Source: Phaeacidiphilus oryzae TH49
GTDB lineage: Bacteria; Actinomycetota; Actinomycetes; Streptomycetales; Streptomycetaceae
DNA: 64,000 nucleotides
Direction of reading: 5' to 3'
Assembly (NCBI RefSeq): GCF_000744815.1
Contig: NZ_JQMQ01000005.1
Location: forward strand, 1,682,055 to 1,746,054
Shown: positions 9,043 through 18,264 of the stretch, one piece after another
Position numbering within the stretch: the first letter of the stretch is position 1
How the letters are laid out: every line of letters starts with the position of its first letter
The notes under the pieces: generated by a model
Database searches by the model: none
What the model was told of the DNA's origin: nothing
What the model saw: the letters and a program-made list of their open reading frames with translations, nothing else
Position numbers and translations under genes: made by a program

Positions 9043-9774
9043 TCAGCGCCTGGCCACCAGGTAGCGCATCGGCAGGACCACCTGGGCGCCCGCGGGGGTG
9101 GCCTGGGTGGAGTGGAGAGGGGTGTCGCCGACCCGGAGGACGGTGAGCCCCGCCTCCCGGAAGAGCGCGGGGAAGGCCTCGTCGGGGGCGTCCGCCGGGG
9201 TGAGGCCGTGCTGCATCAGGGCGGCGAACTTCGGCAGCGCGCCGCCGGCCGCGGTCGCGTACCGCTGGATCTCCGGCTTGGCCGCGGCGGCCATCTCGAC
9301 GTCGAAGGCCAGCCCGCGCCGGCCGACGAGGACCGCGACCGCCTCGGCGACCGCCGGCCGGTCCTGCGGGCGGGACTGGTGGAGGATGCCGCGGAGGTAG
9401 ACGTTGGCGTCGCCGAGCTCCTCGTGGAGAGCACGGATGCCGTCCCGGTCGAGGGCGCTCCGCACGCGGAAGTCGACCTCGCCGTCCGGGGTCTCGGAGC
9501 GGGCGTGCTCGATCGCGGTGGGCGAGAGGTCGATGCCGACCACCCGGCCGAAGCGGCGGGCCAGATAGCGGGACTGGGTGCCGTTGCCGCAGCCCAGGTC
9601 GACCCAGGGCAGGCCGTCGCCGCCGCCCGCGGCCAGCAGGTCGGCGAAGAGGGGGACGTGGAGGGCGGCGGCCTCCTCGGGGGCGGAGTCCCAGGCGGCC
9701 TCGCCGCGGCCGGGCTTGGTGTCCCGCCAGAAGCCCTCCCACGCCGCCGCGTAGCCGTCCTCGGTCTCCGCCAT
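9043..9774 (-). CDS. Class I SAM-dependent methyltransferase
   Basis: A 243-residue protein with the SAM-binding motif I WVDLGCGNGTQSRYLA near residues 57-72 and an acidic motif II VVGIDLSPTAIEHA. The rest lacks substrate-specific signatures, so the methyl acceptor is unknown. It reads leftward; the M20 peptidase start lies some 80 bp downstream, so co-transcription is possible. The start at ATG 9774 gives a typical short lead helix (YAAAWEGFWRDT) before the fold. A gap of about 130 bp separates it from the PP2C phosphatase gene. Confidence 0.85.
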   Translation of the reverse strand: MAETEDGYAAAWEGFWRDTKPGRGEAAWDSAPEEAAALHVPLFADLLAAGGGDGLPWVDLGCGNGTQSRYLARRFGRVVGIDLSPTAIEHARSETPDGEVDFRVRSALDRDGIRALHEELGDANVYLRGILHQSRPQDRPAVAEAVAVLVGRRGLAFDVEMAAAAKPEIQRYATAAGGALPKFAALMQHGLTPADAPDEAFPALFREAGLTVLRVGDTPLHSTQATPAGAQVVLPMRYLVARR

Positions 9775-9905
9775 GGCCCCTCCCCGGGCGCGGCTCAGGG
9801 GTGCTGACGGAATGTCAGGCCCCGGTCGCGGAAGGAGACACTACGCGCCGCGGGTCGTCCCGTCAGGGGGTGGCGCGGGTGGCGAAACGCGATCTCCCGC
9901 CACCT

Positions 9906-12506
9906 TCACCCCCGGTGCACCGGCAGTTCGCACCAGACCGTCTTGCCCGGGCCGTCGGAGGCCGGGGTGGCGCCCCAGCGGGCCGCCAGGCGGGTGACGA
10001 TCCGCAGACCGCGGCCCCGGTCCGGGATCTCGCCGCCGTCGCCTTCGGTCGTACCGGCCGAACCGGTCGTGCCGGCCGTACCGGCGGCGCCGGGGAGCAG
10101 CACCGGCAGGGCGGGGTCGCCGTCCCGCACCTCGACGACCAGGGCGTCGGCGCGGACCAGGCGGAGCCGGACCACGGCGGTGCGATCCGCCGCGTGCCGC
10201 ACCGAGTTGGCCACCAGCTCGTCGACGACCTGCACCACCGCGTCCACGTCGCAGGCATCCTGGAGTTTCCACTCCAGGAGGGTGCTGCGGGCCAGCACCC
10301 TGGCCCGGCGGACCTCGGCCGGGTCCGGGGTGAAGGACCACTCGGCGACCGACTCCGCCGGTATCCCGTCCAGCCGGGCCATCAGCAGTGCCACGTCGTC
10401 CCGCCGGCCGACCGCGTTGAGGGCGCGGATCAGCGCGTCGCAGGAGGCCTCCAGGGGCGCGCCCGGGCGGGAGAGGTTCTCGGTGAGCGCGGCCAGGCCG
10501 AGGCCGATGTCCTCGCCGCGCACCTCCACCAGGCCGTCGGTGCAGAGCAGCAGCCGGCTGCCGTCCTCCACCGGGACCGAGACGGTCTCGAAGGGGACGC
10601 CCCCGACCCCGATCGGGGCGCCGGACGGAAGGTCGAGCAACCTGGTCTCGCCGTCCGGGAGTTGGAGGACCGGCGGGACATGGCCGGCGTTGGCCAGCCG
10701 GAGTTCCCGGCCGATCGGGTCGTAGACCGCGTAGAGGCAGGTCGCGAGGTAGTTCTCGCCGAGCCGGAGGGCGAGGTCGTCGAGCCGCCGGAGCACCTGG
10801 TCCGGCGGCAGGTCGAGGGAGGCCAGGGTCTGTACGGCGGTGCGGAGCTGGCCCATCATCGCGGCCGAGTTGATGCCGTGGCCCATCACGTCGCCGACCA
10901 CCAGCGCCACCCGGGAGCCGGTCAGCGGGACGGTGTCGAACCAGTCGCCGCCGACCTTGCCGAGGAGTGCGCCGGGGAGGTAGCGGTAGGCGGCGGTGAG
11001 GCCGGGCGGCTGCGGGAGGTTCTTCGGGAGCATGCTGTCCTGAAGGGTCTCCGCCGCGTTCTCCTGGTAGGTGTAGAGCCGGGCGTTGTCCAGCACCAGG
11101 CCCGCCCGGGCGGCGAGTTCGGCCGCCGTGGCGCGGTCCATCTCGTCGAAGGGCTCGCGATCGGCCCGGCGCAGCAGCACCATGAAGCCGAGCACCACCC
11201 GGCGCGCCTTGAGCGGGACGATCAGCAGCGAGCGGCCGTTGATCAGCGGGCGGAGGTCGCGCTTCTCGAACTCGGCGGAGATCCGGTTGCCCAACTCCTC
11301 GGAGATGGTGGGGATCAGCACCGGCTCGCCGGTGGCCATGCACCGGTAGAACGGGGTGTGCTCGGGGAAGGCGAAGGTCTCGCCGACCGGCACGGTGTCG
11401 TCCCAGCGGCCCGGCTCGTCGGTGTGGGTCACCCAGACCCTGTGCATCACGGTGGCGGTGTCCGGCGGGCCGTCCGGGAAGCCCTCGCCGGCCAGCACCT
11501 GCTCGCGCAGATGGGTGCCGGCGAAGTCCGCGAAGCGCGGCACGGCGGCCTCGGTGACCTCGCGGATGGTCCGGGCGAGGTCGAGGGAAGAGCCGATCCG
11601 GGCGCTGGTCTCGTTGAGGAACTCCAGCCGCTCGCGGGCGGCGGCGTACTCCAGGTCGCCCGCGTAGTCCGGGAGTCGGGGGCGGCCGGGGCCGGCGGTC
11701 CCGCCCGGGGCGCCGGTACGGGTGGCCGCGGCCCGGCGGGCGCGGGGGTCCAGGCCGGGGTGGACCGCCCGGGCCGGCTCCCCCCAGTACGGGGTGACCG
11801 GGACGGCCCGGCGGAGGCTGTAGTCCAGCACCGGGTAGCCGAGGCCGAGGGCCCAGGCGACGATCCGCTCGGCGGCCCGCGGGCCCATCCTGGGCATCAT
11901 CTCGGCGAAGCCGCGGGCCAGCTCGGCGGCCTCGGGCAGCCGCTCCAGGGGCAGGAAGCCCGGGGCCAGTTCGCGCTGCTCGGCGCCGCTGCGCCGGGAG
12001 CCGCCGCCGACCCGGGCGGCGTCGGTGGCCAGCACCAGGGTGCGTTCGCGCCAGATGACCGGCAGCGGGTAGGCCCACCAGAGCACCTCGCGGGCACCCG
12101 TCCGGGGCTCGGCCCCGGCCCCGGCGCCGCCCGCGGCCTCGCCGCCCGCGCCCTCGGGGTCCCGCGCGGGGATGCGGGCCCAGCCGGAGCGGGGGGCGGG
12201 GGCGAGCACCCTCGGATCGCCCTGCGGCTCCCGGGGCTCGCAGTCGCCTGGGAAGGCCGGCTCGCCGCGCTCCAATCCGCCCAGCACCGGCAGGAGTTCG
12301 CTGAGCTCGGCGCCGACCGCCTGGGCGTGCGGGCAGCCGAAGAGCCGGACCGCGCCGCGCGACCAGTGGGTCACCCGGCCGTCGGCGTCCACGATCGCGA
12401 CGGCCAGCGGAAGGCGGCCGGTGGGCAGGCCGGGGCCGGCGCCCGGCGGGTGCGCCGGCGCCCGCTCGTGGTCCTGGTCCGGGCTGGTGTTCTGCTGGAT
12501 CGTCAT
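9906..12506 (-). CDS. PAS-GAF-PP2C phosphatase with C-terminal HATPase (anti-sigma regulator type)
   Basis: An 866-residue multidomain signalling protein. A PAS domain (about 30-85) is followed by a Pro/Ala-rich linker, a GAF domain (about 295-475), a PP2C/SpoIIE phosphatase (about 505-730; GGDWFD, GDVMGHG, CTDGLVE and RRDDVALL metal/active-site motifs all present) and an RsbW-like HATPase (about 745-865; N-box VDELVANSVRHA and GRGLRIV). Such proteins dephosphorylate anti-sigma antagonists and may phosphorylate them through the HATPase, controlling alternative sigma factors; partners are not encoded nearby. Start ATG 12506 is chosen at MTIQQN; the upstream extension lacks domain similarity. 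Confidence 0.9.
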   Translation of the reverse strand: MTIQQNTSPDQDHERAPAHPPGAGPGLPTGRLPLAVAIVDADGRVTHWSRGAVRLFGCPHAQAVGAELSELLPVLGGLERGEPAFPGDCEPREPQGDPRVLAPAPRSGWARIPARDPEGAGGEAAGGAGAGAEPRTGAREVLWWAYPLPVIWRERTLVLATDAARVGGGSRRSGAEQRELAPGFLPLERLPEAAELARGFAEMMPRMGPRAAERIVAWALGLGYPVLDYSLRRAVPVTPYWGEPARAVHPGLDPRARRAAATRTGAPGGTAGPGRPRLPDYAGDLEYAAARERLEFLNETSARIGSSLDLARTIREVTEAAVPRFADFAGTHLREQVLAGEGFPDGPPDTATVMHRVWVTHTDEPGRWDDTVPVGETFAFPEHTPFYRCMATGEPVLIPTISEELGNRISAEFEKRDLRPLINGRSLLIVPLKARRVVLGFMVLLRRADREPFDEMDRATAAELAARAGLVLDNARLYTYQENAAETLQDSMLPKNLPQPPGLTAAYRYLPGALLGKVGGDWFDTVPLTGSRVALVVGDVMGHGINSAAMMGQLRTAVQTLASLDLPPDQVLRRLDDLALRLGENYLATCLYAVYDPIGRELRLANAGHVPPVLQLPDGETRLLDLPSGAPIGVGGVPFETVSVPVEDGSRLLLCTDGLVEVRGEDIGLGLAALTENLSRPGAPLEASCDALIRALNAVGRRDDVALLMARLDGIPAESVAEWSFTPDPAEVRRARVLARSTLLEWKLQDACDVDAVVQVVDELVANSVRHAADRTAVVRLRLVRADALVVEVRDGDPALPVLLPGAAGTAGTTGSAGTTEGDGGEIPDRGRGLRIVTRLAARWGATPASDGPGKTVWCELPVHRG

Positions 12507-12668
12507 CCGGGGCGCTCCCTCGGACCGTCCGACGGCCGTCGGGGACCACCGTAGGGGGTGCCGGCCCGGGTGGGACGGTCTTCGCACCATTTCTCCACCC
12601 TGCGGGTGGCGGCGGTCCCCCGGCGGTCGGCGGCGGTCTCCCGCGGGTCGGCGAGAACCCGGCGGCTT

Positions 12669-13631
12669 TCAGGCCTCCGGGTCGTGGGCGAGGCGGAGAT
12701 CGCGCTCGTTGGGGCCGTCCTCGATCCGCAGCGCGGTGGCCACCGGCGAGTAGCCGGAGGCGATGACGGTGTAGTCGCCCGGCTCCAGGTCGGTGAAGCG
12801 GAAGCGGCCGTCCTCACCGGTCACCACCGCCGCCACCACCTCGCCCGAGGTGTCCAGCAGGGTCACCCTGGCCTCCGGGACCGGCCGCCCGCCGGCCGTG
12901 CGGACGGTGCCGCGCAGGGTGCCGCTGCCGGTGAGGACGACGTCCTGCCGGCTGCCTCCGCTGGGCGCGACGCCGACCGCCAGCGCGGCCGGTCGGAAGG
13001 CCCGGGCGCTCACCGCCAGGGTGTAGTCGCCGGGCACCAGCTCGGTGAACTCGTAGCCGCCGTCCGGCCGGGTGCGGGTGGTGGCGGCGACCTCGCCGCG
13101 CGGGTCGGTGAGGATCACCGCGGCGTCCGAGACCGGGGTGCCGTCGCTGCTGCACACCCGCCCGCGGAGCCGGCCGGTGCCGCCGAGCAGCACGTCCAGC
13201 TCGACCGGGCGGGCGCCCACGGCCAGGGTGACGGCCTGCGGCTGGTGGCCCTGGGCGGCGGCGATCAGCACGTACGAGCCGGGCCCGGGGGCCGCGAAGA
13301 CCCACTGGCCGTCGGAGTCGGTGGCGGCACGGGCGGCCTGGCGGCCGGACATGTCGATCAGGGTGAGGACCGCACGGGGCACGCCGCTGCGGTCCGGCAC
13401 CCGGACCGTGCCGCGGACCACAGGACCGATCGCGGGGGCGGACGGTGCGGTGGCGGCGGGCGGTGCGGTCGGCGCCTCGGCGCCGGGGGCGGTGCCCGGC
13501 GCCGCGCTCCGGCCGATCGGCACGTACGCGCGGCCCGGGTCCGGGGGCGGGCCCGGCGGCACGGACTGCATGGGCAGCACCGGGCCGTCCGGCACGGGCT
13601 CCGGACCTTCGGCCGAGGAGGGGGGCGTCAT
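12669..13631 (-). CDS. Three-repeat carboxypeptidase-regulatory-like domain protein
   Basis: A 320-residue protein with a Pro/Ala-rich first 70 residues and then three consecutive carboxypeptidase-regulatory-like beta-sandwich repeats of about 80 residues. Each shows the pattern G-x-V-x-x-x-x-G-x-P-V/A-x-x-A-x-V ending in DGxYxFxxLxPGDYTL (TRPDGGYEFTELVPGDYTL and EDGRFRFTDLEPGDYTV are clear). No signal peptide, membrane helix or sortase motif is visible, odd for a fold usually found outside the cell. In streptomycetes these domains are also known fused to MFS transporters; this copy has none. ATG 13631 is preceded by AAGGAG at about 9-nt spacing. Role unknown. Confidence 0.75.
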   Translation of the reverse strand: MTPPSSAEGPEPVPDGPVLPMQSVPPGPPPDPGRAYVPIGRSAAPGTAPGAEAPTAPPAATAPSAPAIGPVVRGTVRVPDRSGVPRAVLTLIDMSGRQAARAATDSDGQWVFAAPGPGSYVLIAAAQGHQPQAVTLAVGARPVELDVLLGGTGRLRGRVCSSDGTPVSDAAVILTDPRGEVAATTRTRPDGGYEFTELVPGDYTLAVSARAFRPAALAVGVAPSGGSRQDVVLTGSGTLRGTVRTAGGRPVPEARVTLLDTSGEVVAAVVTGEDGRFRFTDLEPGDYTVIASGYSPVATALRIEDGPNERDLRLAHDPEA

Positions 13632-13821
13632 CGGCGGCATCTCCTTCACTGGACACGCCGATGATTGCCCAGGGAACCGGCCTCCCGGGTCCGCCGCCGG
13701 ACCGGCGCGTACCGGGTTTCCGCTGGTCGAGCGGGCAACGCCCGGCCCAGCGGATCACCCGAAAGAGATCACCGTCGGATGGCTGTGCGTTGCCGATGGA
13801 GACCGACGGCCTGAGCCGGCG

Positions 13822-14265
13822 TCAGGAGTTCATCTCCGCGGCCAGCTTGGCCAGCATCTGGTCGTGGATCCGGTTGATGCCCTTGGGGGCGAAGGTCCGC
13901 TCGAAGAAGCCGCCGATGCCGCCGGCGCCCGTCCACACCGTCTCGATCCGCACCTTGGAGCCGGCCTCCCCGGCCGGGGCGACGGTCCAGGTGATCACCA
14001 TCGAGGAGTTGGCGTCGGTCTCCACCAGGGTGCCCGGGGCCGGCACGGTGACCCGCATCAGGCAGTCCCGCACCCGCTTCTCGGTGGCCTGGAGCTTCCA
14101 GTGGACGAGGGTGCCCTCGCCCTCGCCGCCCTCCCGCACCTCGTACTCGCTGTACTGCGGGGGCAGCAGATCGCCCCGGGTGTGCGCATAGTCGGCGACG
14201 GCCTCGAAGACCTCTTCCGGCTTGCCCTCCACGACCCGTTCGGTCACCGCGCGGACCTGCCCCAT
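13822..14265 (-). CDS. SRPBCC-family (START-like) protein
   Basis: A 147-residue protein of the SRPBCC/polyketide-cyclase-like hydrophobic-pocket superfamily. It begins with the typical strand-helix VRAVTERVVEGKPEEVFEAV and ends with a long amphipathic helix (RIHDQMLAKLAAEM) that closes the pocket. Ligand and activity cannot be read. ATG 14265 has GGGAG upstream, fixing the start. It is divergent from the Nudix gene, sharing about 140 bp of promoter region, and reads toward the carboxypeptidase-regulatory-like gene. Confidence 0.8.
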   Translation of the reverse strand: MGQVRAVTERVVEGKPEEVFEAVADYAHTRGDLLPPQYSEYEVREGGEGEGTLVHWKLQATEKRVRDCLMRVTVPAPGTLVETDANSSMVITWTVAPAGEAGSKVRIETVWTGAGGIGGFFERTFAPKGINRIHDQMLAKLAAEMNS

Positions 14266-14404
14266 GGCTGTACTCCCTACATCGACGGAACATCGACGGA
14301 CGTCGGGGCCCAAGCCAACCACCAGCCGGGTCGCTCGGCCAAAACGGGCCGCGCGCATACCGGGCCGCAAGCCCGACGGCCGGCGGCCGCGCCGGGATGG
14401 TGTG

Positions 14405-15022
14405 ATGGGTGCCATGACCGACTCCCCCGACTCCCCCTCGGACTCCCCCTCGGACTCCCCCTCCCCCTCCGCCTCGCCCGCCTCGTCGGCCCCGGCCGCG
14501 ACCCCGGCCCCGCTGACCGGGCTCGACGCCGACGAGGTCCTGGACGTGGTCGACGAGCGGGACGAGGTGGTCGGCCGGGCCCCGCGCGGCCGGGTCTACG
14601 CCGAGCGCCTCCGCCACCGCTGCACCTTCGTCCTTCCGCGCACCGCCGACGGCCGGTACTTCGTCCACCGCAGGACCGCCCGGAAGCTGGTCTTCCCCCG
14701 GCACTACGACATGTTCGTCGGGGGCGTGGTCGGCGCCGGCGAGACCTACGACCGGGCCGCCCTGCGGGAGGCCGAGGAGGAGCTCGGGATGACCGGACTG
14801 CCCGCGCCCGAGCCGCTCTTCAGCTTCCTCTACCGGGGCGAGCAGGGCGAATGGTGGTCCTCGGTCTACCGGGTGGTGTGCCCGGACGAGGTGCACCCGC
14901 AGCCGGCCGAGGTGGAGTGGCACGCGTTCCTGACCGAGGACGAACTGCTGGCCCGGATCCCGGAGTGGCCGTGGGTCCCGGACGGCCTGGCCGCCTGGGA
15001 GCGGCTGCGCGCCCGGGGCTGA
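14405..15022 (+). CDS. Nudix hydrolase
   Basis: A 205-residue protein whose Nudix box GxxxxxE...REAEEELGM is intact (GGVVGAGETYDRAALREAEEELGM region, about residues 115-138), so Mg-dependent hydrolysis of a nucleoside diphosphate linked to another moiety is expected. The domain arrangement VLDVVDERDEVVGRAPRGRVYAE before the box is typical of the IDI-like/YfcD Nudix branch. The first 35 residues are a Ser/Pro/Asp low-complexity tail encoded by short tandem repeats (SDSPSDSPS), probably disordered. Starts at ATG 14405 and ATG 14414 are both possible. It is divergent from the SRPBCC gene. Confidence 0.85.
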   Translation: MGAMTDSPDSPSDSPSDSPSPSASPASSAPAATPAPLTGLDADEVLDVVDERDEVVGRAPRGRVYAERLRHRCTFVLPRTADGRYFVHRRTARKLVFPRHYDMFVGGVVGAGETYDRAALREAEEELGMTGLPAPEPLFSFLYRGEQGEWWSSVYRVVCPDEVHPQPAEVEWHAFLTEDELLARIPEWPWVPDGLAAWERLRARG

Positions 15023-15030
15023 GGCGCGGC

Positions 15031-15087
15031 GGCCCGGAGCCGAGGGGGCGGCCCGGGGCCGAGGGGGCGGCCCGGGGCCGAGGCGCG
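15031..15087. repeat. 19-bp tandem repeat, three copies
   Basis: Immediately after the Nudix stop, a GC-only 19-bp unit is repeated three times (15031-15049, 15050-15068, 15069-15087) with one or two differences in the first and last copies. It is non-coding and of unknown role; transcript-end structure is possible. Confidence 0.8.
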
Positions 15088-15149
15088 GCGCGCGCGGTGC
15101 CGGCGCCACGACCCCCGCTGCGAGCTGGGCTGATCGATCGGCCGAGGGG

Positions 15150-15179
15150 TTACTGGCGGGTCGCGCGGCAGGCTATCGT
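15150..15179 (+). promoter_or_regulatory. Candidate promoter for the 3-hydroxyacyl-CoA dehydrogenase gene
   Basis: TTACTG (15150-15155) and TATCGT (15174-15179) are separated by 18 bp and lie about 120 bp before the ATG at 15301. The hexamers resemble vegetative sigma-factor boxes of streptomycetes but the match is modest. Confidence 0.3.
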
Positions 15180-15300
15180 GAGAACGCGCGCCGCCGCCGG
15201 GCATGGGAGCTGCCCCGGCTGGAGCGCCTCTCATCCGCGCGACGCGCGGTCTTCGGTCGCCTCAGGACCACTTCACGCCCGTCTTGAGGAGACACCAGCC

Positions 15301-17157
15301 ATGAGCACCCGACCCAGCAGCACCCCCTCCGCCTCCGCCGCCCCCGCGCCCTTCCCGGTCGTGGCCGTGGTCGGCCTCGGCACCATGGGCGCCGGGATCG
15401 CCGAGACCACCGCCCGCAGCGGGCGCGAGGTGATCGGCATCGAGGCGGACGCCGCCTCGGCGGCCGCCGCCCGCCGGCGGATCGAGGACGCCACCGCCCA
15501 CGCCGTGGAGCGCGGGCGGATCACCGACGAGGAGCGCCGCGGACTCCTCGACCGGATCACCGTCACCAGCGTGCTGGCCTCCGCGGCCCGCGCCGATCTG
15601 GTGATCGAGGAGATCCCGGAGGACCTGGAGCAGAAGCGCCGGCTCTTCGCCGAACTGGACCGGCTCTGCCCCCCGGAGACCGTCCTGGCCACCGGCACCA
15701 CCGCGTTGTCGGTGACCCGGATCGCCGCCGCCACCCAGCGCCCGGAGCGGGTCCTCGGCCTCCACTTCTTCAACCCGGCCCCGGTGATGAAGCTGGTCGA
15801 GGTGGTCGGCACGGTGCTGACGCAGCGTCAGTCCATCGAGGCGGCAAGCGAGTTCACCCGCCAGCTGGGCAAGTCGCCGGTCACCGCCGGGGACCGGGCC
15901 GGCTTCATCGTCAACGGCCTCCTCTTCGGCTATCTGAACCAGGCCGCCGCGATGTACGAGGCGCGGTACGCCGGCCGGGAGGACATCGACGCGGCGATGC
16001 GGCTGGGCTGCGGGCTGCCGATGGGGCCGCTGGCACTGCTGGACCTGATCGGCATCGACACCGCCCGCACCGTGCTGGAGGCGATGTACCAGCAGTCCGG
16101 CGACCGGCTGCACTCCCCCGCGCCGATCCTCGGCCAGCTCACCGCGGCCGGCCTGACCGGGCGGAAGGCCGGCCGCGGCTTCTACCGCTACGCGGCGGCG
16201 GGCTCCTCCCAGGTGGTGCCGGACGAGGGGCCGGTCGACAGCGCCGGCGCGGGCGAGGCGGGCACTGCGGCCGCCGCCGCCCGCACCGCCCCCCGCACCC
16301 GCGAGGTCGGCGCGGTGGGGGTGTGCGGCTCCGGGACGATGGCCTCCGGCATCGCCGAGGTCTTCGCCAAGGCCGGCTATCCGGTGACGCTGGTGGCGCG
16401 CAGTCAGGAGAAGGCCGAGCGGGCCAAGGCGGCGATCGCCAAGTCGCTCGGCCGGATGGTCGCCAAGGGGCGGCTGAGCGAGGAGGACCGGGACGCGGCA
16501 CTGGCCAGGATCGCCCCCACCGACGTCCTGGCCGACCTGGAACCGACCGACCTGGTGGTCGAGGCGGTGGCCGAACAGCTGGACGTGAAGCGGGAGTTGT
16601 TCACCTCGCTGGACAAGGTCTGCAAGCCGGGCGCGATCCTGGCCACCACCACCTCCAGCCTGCCGGTGGTGGAGTGCGCCACCGCGACCGGCCGGCCGCA
16701 GGACGTGGTCGGGCTGCACTTCTTCAACCCGGCGCCGGCCATGAAGCTGGTCGAGGTGGTCTCCACGGTGCTCACCGCGGAGGACGTCACCGAGACGGCG
16801 GTGGAGCTCTGCCGGAAGCTCCGCAAGCACCCGGTGCGCTGCGGCGACCGGGCCGGCTTCATCGTGAACGCGCTGCTCTTCCCGTACCTGAACGACGCGG
16901 TGCGGATGATCCAGGAGCACTACGCCAGCGTGGACGACGTGGACACCGCGATGCGGCTCGGCTGCGGCTACCCCATGGGCCCGTTCGACCTGCTGGACGT
17001 GGTCGGCCTGGACGTCTCGCTGGCCATCGAGCGGGTGCTGCACCGGGAGTTCCGGGAGCCGGGGCTGGCACCGGCGCCGCTGCTGGAGCACCTGGTGGCG
17101 GCGGGCTGCCTCGGCCGCAAGACCGGCCGGGGCTTCCGCGACCACGCGCGCCGGTGA
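15301..17157 (+). CDS. Duplicated 3-hydroxyacyl-CoA (3-hydroxybutyryl-CoA) dehydrogenase
   Basis: A 618-residue protein made of two complete 3-hydroxyacyl-CoA dehydrogenases in tandem. Copy 1 (about 18-300) has the NAD loop GLGTMGAG, HFFNPAPVMKLVEVV with the catalytic His, and AGFIVNGLLF. Copy 2 (about 338-618) has GSGTMASG, HFFNPAPAMKLVEVV and AGFIVNALLF. Both keep the His and the downstream Asn-containing segment, so both look active. A 35-residue Ala-rich linker joins them. It would reduce acetoacetyl-CoA or oxidise 3-hydroxybutyryl-CoA, feeding crotonyl-CoA to the ccr pathway encoded next door. GAGGAGAC upstream fixes the ATG. Confidence 0.92.
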   Translation: MSTRPSSTPSASAAPAPFPVVAVVGLGTMGAGIAETTARSGREVIGIEADAASAAAARRRIEDATAHAVERGRITDEERRGLLDRITVTSVLASAARADLVIEEIPEDLEQKRRLFAELDRLCPPETVLATGTTALSVTRIAAATQRPERVLGLHFFNPAPVMKLVEVVGTVLTQRQSIEAASEFTRQLGKSPVTAGDRAGFIVNGLLFGYLNQAAAMYEARYAGREDIDAAMRLGCGLPMGPLALLDLIGIDTARTVLEAMYQQSGDRLHSPAPILGQLTAAGLTGRKAGRGFYRYAAAGSSQVVPDEGPVDSAGAGEAGTAAAAARTAPRTREVGAVGVCGSGTMASGIAEVFAKAGYPVTLVARSQEKAERAKAAIAKSLGRMVAKGRLSEEDRDAALARIAPTDVLADLEPTDLVVEAVAEQLDVKRELFTSLDKVCKPGAILATTTSSLPVVECATATGRPQDVVGLHFFNPAPAMKLVEVVSTVLTAEDVTETAVELCRKLRKHPVRCGDRAGFIVNALLFPYLNDAVRMIQEHYASVDDVDTAMRLGCGYPMGPFDLLDVVGLDVSLAIERVLHREFREPGLAPAPLLEHLVAAGCLGRKTGRGFRDHARR

Positions 17158-17288
17158 CCGTGCGGGCGTCGGCCCGGACGGCGGCCCGGACATCGGCCCC
17201 GGCCCCGGCTCGGACCTCGGCCCGGCCGGCCGCGCGGGCCCCCGCTCGCCCGGCCGGGTCGGCCACCTGCACGTGTACCGTTCCCACC

Positions 17289-18218
17289 ATGGAGAAGGGC
17301 ACCCAGGAGACCCCGGCCACCCCGTCCGGCGCGAGCGGCGCCGGCGGCGCGGGCGGTTCCAACGGCGCGGGCGGTTCGAACGGCGCGAGCGGTTCCAACG
17401 GCAACGGCGGCGGCCGGCGGGCCTCCGCCCAGCGGCTGCAGATGCGGCAGGAACTGGCGGCGGCCGCGATGGAGCTCTTCTCCACCCAGGGGTACGAGGA
17501 GACCACGGTCGACCAGATCGCCGCCGCCGCCGGGGTGGCCCGGCGCACCTTCTTCCGGTACTTCCGGTCCAAGGAGGAGGCGATCTTCCCGGACCACGAG
17601 GAGACCCTGGTCCGGGTGGCCGACCTGCTGGCCGCCTCGGACCCGGACGAGCACCCGATCGACGTGGTCTGCCGGGGCATCAAGGAGGTGCTGCGGATGT
17701 ACGCCGCGGCGCCGGCCGTCTCGGTGGCCCGCTACCGGCTGATCCGCCAGGTGCCGACGCTGCGCGAGCGGGAGATCACCGTGGTCGCCCGGTACGAGCG
17801 GCTGTTCACCCGCTACCTCCTGGGCCGCTTCGGCGAGCCCTCCCTGGGGGGCCGCGCGGGCCGCGGGGACGACACCATGCTGGCCGAGGTGTCCGCCGCC
17901 GCCGTGGTCGCCGCCCACAACCACGTGCTGCGGCGCTGGCTGCGGGCGGGCGGCAAGGGGGACCCGGAGGCGCAGCTTGACCACGCCTTCCGGGTGATCC
18001 GCCGGACCTTCTGGGCGGGCGCCCCCGGCGAGAGCACTGTGGCACGCAGTGCCATGGACGGGGTCCAAGGGGCCCTGGAGGAGGCCGTCCAGTCCGCCGT
18101 GACGCCCAGCCCGTCGGGCGAGGTACTGATCACGGTGGCCCGTACCGACGCCCCGCTGAGCGAGGTGCTGGAGAGCGTCAGGTCCGCGCTCGACGGTGCC
18201 GGACGGCCCGCCCGATGA
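17289..18218 (+). CDS. TetR-family regulator of the ethylmalonyl-CoA cluster
   Basis: A 309-residue TetR-type regulator. The HTH (about residues 55-100) reads AAAMELFSTQGYEETTVDQIAAAAGVARRTFFRYFRSKEEA (in pieces), an excellent match to the TetR N-terminal domain with the FFRYF recognition-helix end. The first 45 residues are Gly/Ser/Asn repeats (GGSNGAGGSNGASGSNG) and probably disordered. The C-terminal ligand-binding half is not diagnostic; acyl-CoA sensing is an inference from context. It lies directly between the dehydrogenase gene and ccr on the same strand, as in other streptomycetes. A 15-bp palindrome in the ccr promoter is its best candidate operator. Confidence 0.9.
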   Translation: MEKGTQETPATPSGASGAGGAGGSNGAGGSNGASGSNGNGGGRRASAQRLQMRQELAAAAMELFSTQGYEETTVDQIAAAAGVARRTFFRYFRSKEEAIFPDHEETLVRVADLLAASDPDEHPIDVVCRGIKEVLRMYAAAPAVSVARYRLIRQVPTLREREITVVARYERLFTRYLLGRFGEPSLGGRAGRGDDTMLAEVSAAAVVAAHNHVLRRWLRAGGKGDPEAQLDHAFRVIRRTFWAGAPGESTVARSAMDGVQGALEEAVQSAVTPSPSGEVLITVARTDAPLSEVLESVRSALDGAGRPAR

Positions 18219-18264
18219 TCGCCGAATGATCGCCAACTGATCGATCGGGGCTGGTGAAACCGGA

